Part shown: positions 7,056-14,551 of the stretch, in pieces | Position numbering within the stretch: the first letter of the stretch is position 1 | Layout: every line of letters begins with the position of its first letter | Source of the DNA: an uncultured Collinsella sp. | GTDB lineage: Bacteria > Actinomycetota > Coriobacteriia > Coriobacteriales > Coriobacteriaceae | Assembly: GCA_900550195.1 (NCBI GenBank) | Contig: URRB01000002.1 | Location: 62,001-126,000 of the forward strand | DNA: 64,000 nucleotides | Reading direction: 5' to 3' | The notes under the pieces: model-generated | What the model saw: only the letters and a program-made list of their open reading frames with translations | What the model was told of the DNA's origin: nothing | Databases searched by the model: none | Translations under genes and position numbers: made by a program

Positions 7056-8372
7056 ATGGGGGAATTCGTGCCGCGGCCCAAAACGCTCGGAGGGGACATT
7101 CCATGCTTAGACAGTCCTGAGCTCGCACGAAAGTGCCAGAAGGCACTTTCGACTCGTGCGGAACTGCGCGCGGAAAGCCTCCTCCGAGCGGAGTCGAACC
7201 TCGAAACCCCGGTCGTAACGCAGGCTGACGGAGCGCCGCTTTTCCGCATAAGCGACCTGTCGGCGGGCTACGACAAGAAGGTCGTAGTCGAAGGCGTCGA
7301 TCTGGAGGTTCGCGCGGGCGACGTCGTGGCGCTCATCGGGCCGAACGGCTCGGGCAAGTCGACCATCTTGAAAACCATCACACGCCATCTGGCACCGCTT
7401 GCCGGCGCGGTCGAGCTCGACGGGCGGGAGATTTCCCGATGGAAGACTGCGGAGTTCGCAAGGAACCTTGCCGTTATGCTGACAGATCGCCCCCGGACCG
7501 AGCTCCTCACCTGCCGCGATATCGTAGAGGCGGGAAGGCATCCCTACACCGGGCGAATGGGAACACTCTCGCCTGACGACCATAGTCGGGTCGACGAGGC
7601 CATGAAAACCGCACATGTGGAAGAGCTCGCCGAGCGCGACTTCATGCAGATAAGCGACGGGCAACGCCAGCGCGTCATGCTCGCACGCGCCATCGCGCAG
7701 GATCCGCGTGTGCTCGTGCTCGACGAGCCCACATCGTATCTCGATATCCGCTACCAGATCGACCTGCTGCGAATACTTCGCCACCTTGCGAAATCGCGGA
7801 ATGTGGCTGTCATCATGTCCATCCACGAACTCGAGCTCGCGCAGAAAAGCGCCGACAAGGTGATTTGCGTGAAGGACGGTCGGGTCTTCCGCGCCGGCGC
7901 ACCCGAGGACATATTCACGCGCGAGACGATTGGCGAGCTCTACGGCCTTCAACATGGCACCTTCAACGAGCGCTTCGGCAGCGTGGAAATTGGGCGCCCG
8001 CACGGCGATGCGCACACGTTCGTCATCGCCGGCGCAGGTACGGGATCAGCTGTGTTTCGCCAGCTCATCCGGCAGGGCAAGGCGTTCTACGCGGGCATTC
8101 TGCACGAAGGGGACATCGACTGCGAGCTCGCGCGCGACCTGGCGACGGAATGCGTGGCCGAGCGCGCCTTCGAGCCGATCGGGGATAAAACCATAGCCCG
8201 CGCCAAAGAGCTCCTCGTCCACTGCGCGCGCCTTATCGTGTGCCCCGCCGTCTTCGGCACCATAAACGCCCGCAACGCAGAGCTCGTCGAGTTCGCACGC
8301 TCGCATGGTATCGAGGTCATGCGAGCGTGCGAAGGCGCATCGGAGGATTCCCAATTGGAGTGGGAAGGATAA
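7056..8372 (+). CDS. ABC transporter ATP-binding protein, BtuD/FecE-like, with N- and C-terminal additions
   Basis: A 438-residue ATPase energising the FecCD permease. The nucleotide-binding domain covers about 61-300: Walker A GPNGSGKST (95-103), signature ISDGQRQR (normally LSGGQ), Walker B VLVLDEPTSYLD and the H-loop SIHELE. Residues 1-60 are atypical: codons 19-37 are formed by a dispersed palindromic repeat (7111-7166). The ATG at 7056, right after the permease stop and behind GGTGAGG, still looks like the translation start; an internal start after the repeat is possible. Residues about 310-430 form a Rossmann-like extra domain (FVIAGAGTGSAVFRQLI... ILHEGDIDCELA... VCPAVFG). Similar tails occur on some BtuD-like ATPases, supporting corrinoid import. 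Confidence 0.88.
   Translation: MGEFVPRPKTLGGDIPCLDSPELARKCQKALSTRAELRAESLLRAESNLETPVVTQADGAPLFRISDLSAGYDKKVVVEGVDLEVRAGDVVALIGPNGSGKSTILKTITRHLAPLAGAVELDGREISRWKTAEFARNLAVMLTDRPRTELLTCRDIVEAGRHPYTGRMGTLSPDDHSRVDEAMKTAHVEELAERDFMQISDGQRQRVMLARAIAQDPRVLVLDEPTSYLDIRYQIDLLRILRHLAKSRNVAVIMSIHELELAQKSADKVICVKDGRVFRAGAPEDIFTRETIGELYGLQHGTFNERFGSVEIGRPHGDAHTFVIAGAGTGSAVFRQLIRQGKAFYAGILHEGDIDCELARDLATECVAERAFEPIGDKTIARAKELLVHCARLIVCPAVFGTINARNAELVEFARSHGIEVMRACEGASEDSQLEWEG
7111..7166 (+). repeat. REP-like palindromic element, copy 1 (inside the ABC ATPase frame)
   Basis: The hairpin CGAAAGTGCC / GGCACTTTCG is flanked by ACAGTCCTG on the left and CTCGTGCGGAACT on the right. The same flanks with a different but self-complementary stem occur at 16840-16895. 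Here it is translated as part of the ABC ATPase N-terminus. It is probably a mobile or selfish palindromic unit. Confidence 0.8.
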
Positions 8373-8389
8373 ACTGGACTTTCATTTAA

Positions 8390-8482
8390 GGATCCTCAGG
8401 CTACAGCTCCTACGCCGGCGAGGTCTACAAGGCGCCGGAGAACCTCGTGAACAGGAATTTCCACGCCGACGAGCCCAACTAG
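8390..8482 (+). mobile_element. IS3-family transposase OrfB fragment
   Basis: A short frame after a TAA at 8387 reads GYSSYAGEVYKAPENLVN, then RNFHADEPN and a TAG. It matches the segment of IS3/IS150-family OrfB just before the first catalytic Asp (SYKGxVGxxAPNLLxRxFxAxxPNxxWVTD). It stops exactly where WVTDxTEF would begin, so no catalytic residue remains. The fragment lies between the transport operon and the convergent tetR gene and suggests past insertion and deletion at the operon's end. Confidence 0.7.
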
Positions 8483-8484
8483 GC

Positions 8485-9096
8485 CTAATCCAAGCGAGAT
8501 TCCAGACTCGACAGACCATTGAGAGTCAGATCGTTGGCGACCTCAGAGACGCGCTCGATGGGAACCGAACCGTCAGACAGCGCCCACGTGCGATAGATAC
8601 CGATAATACCCGACAGCAAAAACGCCAGATAGTAGTCGAACATCTCGTCCTTGAGACCTTGGGGCAGCAGATCGCGTTCGGCAATCTCGTGCTCGAGCGG
8701 CGCACGAAGACGAGCCATGAAATCATCGAGCGGAATATTCTCGATCAGCTGACGATTGAGCACCAAGTTGTTGCACAGTGCCTCGTTAACGGTTTTAAAG
8801 AAGGTCGCCGCCGCGCTCAGGGCGCGCTCATTGGTGTCTCCGTCCATTGAAGCAAGCGTTTTCTCGACCGAGTCGACAATCATCTCCACCACATCGACGG
8901 CAATGGCATCGAGCAGGCCGTCAACCGTACCAAAGTGAACGTAGAAGGTCTTGCGGTCGACATTGGCCTCGCGCGCGATGGCACTCACCGTAATGTCTGC
9001 CAGCGGCTTTTCCATGAGCAGGCGCTCGAAAGCCGAAAGGATGGCATTACGGCTGCGAACGATGCGACGATCAAGACGCGGTTTGCTGGTTGCCAT
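8485..9096 (-). CDS. TetR/AcrR-family transcriptional regulator
   Basis: A 203-residue regulator with an N-terminal TetR helix-turn-helix (ITVSAIAREANVDRKTFYVHFG, residues about 37-58, given in part) and a helical ligand/dimer domain with a C-terminal hydrophobic stretch (YYLAFLLSGIIGIYRTW). This fits the subgroup with a TetR_C_33-like domain. The ATG at 9096 follows AAGGGA; the 9 upstream codons are unlike the family. Its target may be the membrane protein gene at 9213, which is on the same strand upstream, but no operator was recognised. Confidence 0.9.
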   Translation of the reverse strand: MATSKPRLDRRIVRSRNAILSAFERLLMEKPLADITVSAIAREANVDRKTFYVHFGTVDGLLDAIAVDVVEMIVDSVEKTLASMDGDTNERALSAAATFFKTVNEALCNNLVLNRQLIENIPLDDFMARLRAPLEHEIAERDLLPQGLKDEMFDYYLAFLLSGIIGIYRTWALSDGSVPIERVSEVANDLTLNGLSSLESRLD

Positions 9097-9212
9097 GGGC
9101 GTGTCCCTTCGATATGCGAGCATTCATCAACAGATGAGAGATAATCTACGTAAGAGGATTATCCCCCATACAGCACAAATATGCCTCGCATCATGAAGAA
9201 CGCACGACTGCC

Positions 9213-10508
9213 CTACTGCGACTTAGGGTGCTTCTTCTTATTGAGTGCCGACGGAGATACGCGAACACCATCGCCTGTCTGGCGCACATAGGCTTTATGA
9301 GCCGGCTTAGCGGTCCCAGAAGCCTTCTGAGCGCGCTTCTTGGGATCAACGGTAACAGCAGGCATAGTGGGCGCAGAGGGCGTCTGAGGCGTGCGGCCGA
9401 GCTTGCGCATCACACGATCCCAGCGCGCATGGATGCTCTCGTTGTGGGCGCTCTTAAGTCCCAGCAGGGGCGCAGCCAAAATGGTCGGCGCAATAAACGT
9501 AATGAGGCGCCACAGCAGATAGCCGGCGGTCGAAGCCGACCCAAAGAAATGACCCAAGAACAATGCAAAGCCGCCCTCAGCGCCACCAGTTCCACCGGGC
9601 AAGGGAACCGCAGAGCTCAGCAGCTGGACAAAGGCGCTCGCGGCCATGACCGAGAAAAAGTCGACCTCGTGGTGGCCAAAGGCAAGCATCAGGAAATACG
9701 GCACCAGATAGAAAAACGCGAGTTGCAGCATGGTGATGACCACCGTGAGCAGCATGGAAGAAAAATGTCCGGCTGAAAGCTTGAACTTCTCGGAGAAGGA
9801 GTAGATCTCGCCATCGACAAACGTGCGCCATCCCTCGATCTTAGTGGCCGAGACACCAATGCGCTCAAGCCAATTGATGATGCAATGGGCGACGCGCGTG
9901 ACGGTCTTAGGCATGAGCGCGACGGCGAAGATGCCCAGCAAGATGCAGCAGTGCCCACCAAAGCTAAAGACGCACAGCAGCGTCATGTCGCCATAGCGCT
10001 CGGCAAAAAACGGCATACGGGCGAGCAGCAGGATAGCGCCCCAGGCAACGAGGCCAAACTGGTACACGATAAAACGCGTGAATTGCGTGGCGCCGGCCTC
10101 GCCCACGTTTTGGCCGGCCTTGGTCAGGCGATAGATTTGAGCCGGGGTGGAGCCCATCATCATGGGCGTCAGGTTACCAAAGAAGATGCCACTCGCCTCG
10201 ACCGAGATCAGGTCGCGGATGCCGACGGGCGAATTGGGATCGAGCCAGACGGCGATCGCATAGGCCACAATGCCAAAGAACAGGTACATGAACATGCAAA
10301 GACACGCGACAACGAGCCATGACGCCTGGACGCTCGACATAGCGGCCCAGAACTGCCCCATCTGCCCGGTTACCACCAGATAGACGATATAACCTACCAG
10401 CACGACGCCGATAAAGATGGCGCCGCGGCGTGCGCTCTTATTGTCATCTCCGCCCGAGGCCTCAACCTCGACCTGGGGCTTAGACGTATGCTGAGAGGAC
10501 TCCGTCAT
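9213..10508 (-). CDS. Lysylphosphatidylglycerol synthase TM-domain (UPF0104) membrane protein
   Basis: A 431-residue protein with about eight transmembrane segments and charged tails. It matches the flippase-like integral membrane domain of MprF/AglD-type proteins (family UPF0104): GIFFGNLTPMMMGSTPAQIYRL, given here in part as NLTPMMMGSTPAQ, and AVPLPGGTGGAEGGFALFL are its two hallmark loops. There is no lysyl-transferase domain, so this is a stand-alone flippase-like member, possibly for lipids or lipid-linked sugars. The ATG at 10508 follows AGAAGGAG. The C-terminal 60 residues are Lys/Pro-rich and cytoplasmic. Confidence 0.85.
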   Translation of the reverse strand: MTESSQHTSKPQVEVEASGGDDNKSARRGAIFIGVVLVGYIVYLVVTGQMGQFWAAMSSVQASWLVVACLCMFMYLFFGIVAYAIAVWLDPNSPVGIRDLISVEASGIFFGNLTPMMMGSTPAQIYRLTKAGQNVGEAGATQFTRFIVYQFGLVAWGAILLLARMPFFAERYGDMTLLCVFSFGGHCCILLGIFAVALMPKTVTRVAHCIINWLERIGVSATKIEGWRTFVDGEIYSFSEKFKLSAGHFSSMLLTVVITMLQLAFFYLVPYFLMLAFGHHEVDFFSVMAASAFVQLLSSAVPLPGGTGGAEGGFALFLGHFFGSASTAGYLLWRLITFIAPTILAAPLLGLKSAHNESIHARWDRVMRKLGRTPQTPSAPTMPAVTVDPKKRAQKASGTAKPAHKAYVRQTGDGVRVSPSALNKKKHPKSQ

Positions 10509-10615
10509 GAGACTCCTTCTAACAGTCAAAAAATCTTGGATATTGTACCCGTAAGGGCCATAGGCAGAACGCAAAGCTCTGGTTCAAACGGGAATTGCAG
10601 ACGGTTGTTTGAAAA

Positions 10616-10650
10616 TAAAAAAACCCGGCCTTCCATAGGAAGTCCGGGTA
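10616..10650 (-). terminator. Intrinsic terminator after tRNA-Glu
   Basis: Reading the minus strand, a stem ACCCGGaCTTCC / GGAAGgCCGGGT with a 3-base loop is followed by a run of seven T. It lies just downstream of tRNA-Glu. Confidence 0.88.
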
Positions 10651-10659
10651 TCAGATGCG

Positions 10660-10736
10660 TGGTAGCCCGTACCAGATTCGAACTGGTGATCTCCGCCTTG
10701 AGAGGGCGGCGTCCTAAACCGCTAGACGAACGGGCC
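10660..10736 (-). tRNA. tRNA-Glu (anticodon CTC)
   Basis: A complete 77-base cloverleaf on the minus strand with encoded CCA. The acceptor stem pairs GGCCCGT with ACGGGCT, the anticodon stem is CCGCC/GGCGG with the seven-base loop CTCTCAA (anticodon CTC), and the T-arm contains GTTCGAATC. It reads GAG codons. Confidence 0.96.
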
Positions 10737-10863
10737 ACATGACATCTGCACTGCCGTGCTGCGTGGAAATATATTACGGGACAAAAAACGTCAGCGCAAG
10801 AAGAAATTCCAAATTGCCGAAAAATTGTCGGCAGGTTATGGAATACGCAGGTAAACTTGGTAG

Positions 10864-12258
10864 CTAATTCAAGTTAAGATGGACCAAAAGAGCTTCGCGC
10901 TCGTTGGGAATATCGTCTTCGATCACGGCGTCGAGGGCGGAGTTGAGAAGCTGACCCAGTTCCGGCCCGGGCTTGACTCCGGCACGGATCAGGTCGCCGC
11001 CGTTGATGGCGAGCATCTTGAGCGTATAGGGCTCCCCTGCCTTCAGCAGCTCGTGCGCCAGCGCGCGCATCTCCTCAATCGTCTCAACATAATAGAAGCA
11101 CGACGGGGCCTTGCCAAGTGTGTCGGCACGCTTAAGGTCCATGAGCTCGTCAATCAGGCGGGCCGTGTCGACGCCCTCACCCGAAAGCGCGCGCATCATA
11201 TTGAGCAGGCAGGAGCGCTCGGGGCGCAGCGGCTTGTCATGGTATTTGATGAGCAGGCACACGTCGCGCACCAAGTCGTGCGAGAGGGTCAGGCGATCCA
11301 TAATGACGCGCGCCTTCTTGGCGCCGAGCTCGGGATGACCGTAGAAGTGTCCGCTGCCGGCGTGATCGACCGTGAAGCACTCGGGCTTGGACACATCGTG
11401 CAAAAACGCCGCCCACATAAGGCTCGACGAGGGCGCGACGCCGTCGCACAGCGCGAGCTCCCCCGCCACCGTCAGCACACGGGCGATATGCACGTAGACG
11501 TTAAACGCATGATAGACACTGCGCTGATCAAACCCGCGACCCGCTGCCAACTCGGGCACGGCGGCGCAGATGAGCTCGGGATAGCGGAGCATCGCGTCTC
11601 CCCCATGACCGGTCGAAAGAATGCCCTCGAGCTCAATACCCACACGCTCGCGCGCCACGGCATCGAGCAGCGGCGCGCACTCGGCAAGCGCACGCTTGGT
11701 CTCAGGCTCAATCATAAAGTCCAGACGGCAGGCAAAGCGCACCGCACGCAGCATGCGCAGGGCGTCCTCGTTAAAGCGACGCTTGGGATCGCCGACAGCG
11801 CGAATCAGCTTGCGCTCCAAGTCACCCTGGCCGTCGTAGCGGTCGACAAGCCCGCGCTCGGGATGCCATGCCATAGCGTTGACGGTAAAGTCGCGGCGCG
11901 CCAGATCGTCCTCGAGCGAGGCGGCACGCTCCACACTCTGGGGATGGCGACCATCGGTGTAAAAGCCATCCAGACGGTACGTGGTGACCTCGATACGCTC
12001 GCCATCGGAAATAGCCGTGATTCCGCCAAATTTAATGCCCGACTCCACGACCGCGATGCCGGCGGCCTCGAGCGCCACCTTGGACTCCTGCCACAGGCCG
12101 CTGCAACACATGTCAACATCGTGGCTGGGGCATCCCATCAGGGCGTCGCGCACCCAACCGCCCACGTACCAGGCCTCAAGACCGGCCGCCTCGAGCGCAC
12201 GCAGCACTCGCAGGGAGGCAACGGTCGGGTGCGTACCGTTGAGCGAAACATTGCACAT
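10864..12258 (-). CDS. cca: CCA-adding tRNA nucleotidyltransferase with HD domain
   Basis: A 464-residue class II polymerase-beta superfamily enzyme. GGWVRDALMG (residues about 33-42) and the metal-binding HDVDMC (46-51) form the catalytic core; RDFTVNAMAWHP and the KRRFNEDALRMLRAVRFA region bind nucleotide and tRNA. The C-terminal half carries an HD domain (FLHDVSKPE) as in bacterial CCA enzymes with phosphohydrolase activity. It adds or repairs the 3' CCA of tRNAs. The ATG at 12258 has a strong AGGAGG upstream. Confidence 0.93.
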   Translation of the reverse strand: MCNVSLNGTHPTVASLRVLRALEAAGLEAWYVGGWVRDALMGCPSHDVDMCCSGLWQESKVALEAAGIAVVESGIKFGGITAISDGERIEVTTYRLDGFYTDGRHPQSVERAASLEDDLARRDFTVNAMAWHPERGLVDRYDGQGDLERKLIRAVGDPKRRFNEDALRMLRAVRFACRLDFMIEPETKRALAECAPLLDAVARERVGIELEGILSTGHGGDAMLRYPELICAAVPELAAGRGFDQRSVYHAFNVYVHIARVLTVAGELALCDGVAPSSSLMWAAFLHDVSKPECFTVDHAGSGHFYGHPELGAKKARVIMDRLTLSHDLVRDVCLLIKYHDKPLRPERSCLLNMMRALSGEGVDTARLIDELMDLKRADTLGKAPSCFYYVETIEEMRALAHELLKAGEPYTLKMLAINGGDLIRAGVKPGPELGQLLNSALDAVIEDDIPNEREALLVHLNLN

Positions 12259-12352
12259 ACCTGTGGCCTCCTGCGGCTATCAAATTGGTTGTCGATTGCA
12301 TCTGCAAGAAGTCTAGCAAGAAACAGCCTCCCCTGCACACGCAAGTCCGATA

Positions 12353-12390
12353 AACAAAAACGCATCCGTCCTGTTCCCAAGACGGATGCG
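12353..12390 (-). terminator. Intrinsic terminator after the first PfkB kinase gene
   Basis: The arms CGCATCCGTC and GACGGATGCG are exact complements with a 10-base loop. On the minus strand the hairpin is followed by TTTTTGTTT. It ends transcription of the 12424-13356 gene. Confidence 0.9.
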
Positions 12391-12423
12391 AACCACTCGA
12401 AATACTCAAGCTTTAGGCCGGAG

Positions 12424-13356
12424 TTAGCAGACCTCGCGGATAGCGATGCCCTTCTTATACTCCTCGACCTTGGCAAAATCGCCCAGACCGGGGCACTCGA
12501 CCACGTTGGCGCCGGTGGCCATCGAAAGACGCAAGGCATCCTCGACTCGCTCGGGGGCGTCGTGCCACACGGACAGGAAGGCGGCCAGCGAGGAATCGCC
12601 GGCGCAGACGGTCGACAGCAGCTTGACGTCGAAGGTGCGGTTGGCAAACCAGATATGCTCGCCGTTGGAGAAGTACGCACCAGCGCCGCCAAGGGTCAGC
12701 AGCACGTTCTTGGCGCCCTTGGCGTGCAGCTCGGCCATAGCGCCCTTGACGGACTCGTCGTCGCCACCGCTCACCTTGATGCCAAAGATGTCAAGCAGCT
12801 CGTCGTCATTGGGCTTGATCAGCAGCGGCTCCAGAGCAATGAGGTCTGCCAGCTGATGGCTCGAGATGTCGAGGACGAACTCGGCCCCCTTGGCCTTGAC
12901 ACGGCGCAGGACCTCGGCCAAGAAGCCCTCGGAAGTGTTGGGAGGCAGCGAGCCGCTGATGACCAGGCAGGTCATGTCATCGAGCGAATCGATAAGTTCA
13001 AACATCTCCTGCTCGTTGGCCTCATTGATGGCGGCACCGGCGTTGACCATGTTGTACTCGGTGTCGGGGCCGGCGTTGAGGAACACATTGACGCGCGTGA
13101 TGCCGTCGGTCCACACGGGCTTGACGGGCACGCCCAGGGCCTCGGCGCCCTTAACGATAAACTCGCCCGAGAAACCGGCGAAAAAGCCCAGGATCGTGGT
13201 GTCGACACCGTAGTGATCGAGGGTGAACGAGACGTTGAGGCCCTTGCCGTTGGGCGTATAGACCGCGTTGCGGGTACGCGTGACTGTGTTGGCGGAAAGA
13301 CCGTCGCAGGAGATGTTGTAGTCAATGGCGGGATTTGCAGTGAGCGTGTAAATCAT
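12424..13356 (-). CDS. fruK: 1-phosphofructokinase-like PfkB sugar kinase (copy 1)
   Basis: A 310-residue PfkB/ribokinase-family kinase, most like 1-phosphofructokinase and tagatose-6-phosphate kinase. TLTANPAIDYNI is the FruK-type start, NGKGLNVSF the substrate loop and VCAGDSSLAAFLS the catalytic loop with the base Asp; the usual GAGDS reads CAGDS. It probably phosphorylates fructose-1-phosphate made by the fructose PTS encoded at 17204. The ATG at 13356 follows GAAAGGAA. A second, closely related kinase gene lies directly upstream, with a terminator between them, so this gene needs its own promoter or read-through. Confidence 0.85.
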   Translation of the reverse strand: MIYTLTANPAIDYNISCDGLSANTVTRTRNAVYTPNGKGLNVSFTLDHYGVDTTILGFFAGFSGEFIVKGAEALGVPVKPVWTDGITRVNVFLNAGPDTEYNMVNAGAAINEANEQEMFELIDSLDDMTCLVISGSLPPNTSEGFLAEVLRRVKAKGAEFVLDISSHQLADLIALEPLLIKPNDDELLDIFGIKVSGGDDESVKGAMAELHAKGAKNVLLTLGGAGAYFSNGEHIWFANRTFDVKLLSTVCAGDSSLAAFLSVWHDAPERVEDALRLSMATGANVVECPGLGDFAKVEEYKKGIAIREVC

Positions 13357-13484
13357 GAATGTTCCTTTCACGAAGCAACGTGTTAATGAAAGTATATTCC
13401 ACGCATAGACAAAAGGCTAGGACAACTCGGTGAACGGTGTGGAAGCGATGAAGTACGGCGGAACACCTCTCCCCCGTGGCGGAA

Positions 13485-13516
13485 CAAAAAGGCGCCCCAG
13501 CCGAAACCGGGGCGCC
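13485..13516 (-). terminator. Intrinsic terminator between the two PfkB genes
   Basis: GGCGCCCC and GGGGCGCC pair around a 10-base loop; on the minus strand a TTTTTG run follows. It lies downstream of the 13545-14477 gene. Confidence 0.9.
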
Positions 13517-13544
13517 GCATGCGCACGAATATGTCGCGTTTCGA

Positions 13545-14477
13545 TTACTGACGATCGAGCTTGCGGACAGCAACGCGCTTGCTGTACTCGTCGACGTGAC
13601 CGAAGTCGCCGATGCCGACGGACTCGGCAACGTTGGCGCCGGTGGCCATAGCGAGCTTCATGGCCTCCTCGACGTTGTCGCGATCCCTGTACCACTTGTG
13701 CAGGAACGCAGCGAGGGTGCAGTCGCCGGCGCAGACGGAAGAAACCAGCTTGATGTTGAACTCACGCTTGGCGTACCAGATGTCCTCGCCGTTGGAGAAG
13801 TAAGCGTCGCCGCGGCTACCACGGGTGAGCAGCACGTTCTGAACGCCAGCGTCGTGAGCCATCTTCATGGCAACGCGGACCTCGTCGTCGGTGTCGACCG
13901 GCACGCCGAAGATGGCCTTCATCTCGTGATGGTTCGGCTTGATGAGCAGCGGCTTCTTGTGAGCGAGCTCCTTGAGCTTGTCGGAGGACAGGTCCAGGAC
14001 GACGTCGGCGCCACGAGCCTGAGCGTGCTCCATGACCTGAGCCAGGAAGTCGGGCGTAGCTTTGGGAGGCACGGAGCCGGAAACGATCAGGCACTCGAGA
14101 TCGCCCGCGGTGTCCAGGATGTTGTAGAGCTCCTCCTGGTGCTGCGGCGTGATCGGAGCACCCGGGTTCAGGATGCCGTACTCGTGCTGGCCATCGTTGA
14201 CGTAGGTGTTAATGCGCGTGATACCGTCGGTCCAGACCGGGCGGCAGAGGCAACCCAGGTTCATGACCTCCTCGACGATGAACTTGCCCGTGAAGCCAGC
14301 AAAGAAGCCGAGTGCGACGGTGTCGACGCCCATCTTCTTAAAGGCGAAGGACACGTCGAGGCCCTTGCCGTTAGCCGTGTAGCTGGCCGAGCCGGTGCGG
14401 ACGTTCTCATCGGGCTCGAGCGGAGAGCTCGAAACCGTCATGTCGACAGCCGGGTTAGCGGTTAGCGTGTAGAACAT
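13545..14477 (-). CDS. fruK: 1-phosphofructokinase-like PfkB sugar kinase (copy 2)
   Basis: A 310-residue paralogue of the neighbouring kinase, of identical length and organisation: TLTANPAVDMTVS start, NGKGLDVSFAF loop, PVWTDGITRIN (shared with copy 1) and catalytic VCAGDCTLAAFLH. The GAGDS motif reads CAGDC, keeping the catalytic Asp. Divergence is spread through the whole length, so this is not a recent duplication. The two may prefer different sugar phosphates (fructose-1-P, tagatose-6-P). It lies just downstream of ptsI, fitting PTS sugar use. Confidence 0.85.
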   Translation of the reverse strand: MFYTLTANPAVDMTVSSSPLEPDENVRTGSASYTANGKGLDVSFAFKKMGVDTVALGFFAGFTGKFIVEEVMNLGCLCRPVWTDGITRINTYVNDGQHEYGILNPGAPITPQHQEELYNILDTAGDLECLIVSGSVPPKATPDFLAQVMEHAQARGADVVLDLSSDKLKELAHKKPLLIKPNHHEMKAIFGVPVDTDDEVRVAMKMAHDAGVQNVLLTRGSRGDAYFSNGEDIWYAKREFNIKLVSSVCAGDCTLAAFLHKWYRDRDNVEEAMKLAMATGANVAESVGIGDFGHVDEYSKRVAVRKLDRQ

Positions 14478-14551
14478 TTACAGTACCCCCTGTATATGTG
14501 AGGGCCGCGTGGCCGGCCCATTCCAACCACGCGGTTACCTCTGATACCAAA

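Noticed and set aside
10879..13386. An 835-codon plus-strand open frame over the CCA enzyme and PfkB genes
   Set aside because: It lies antisense to two clearly recognisable genes; its composition is typical of a high-GC shadow frame and no domain is visible.
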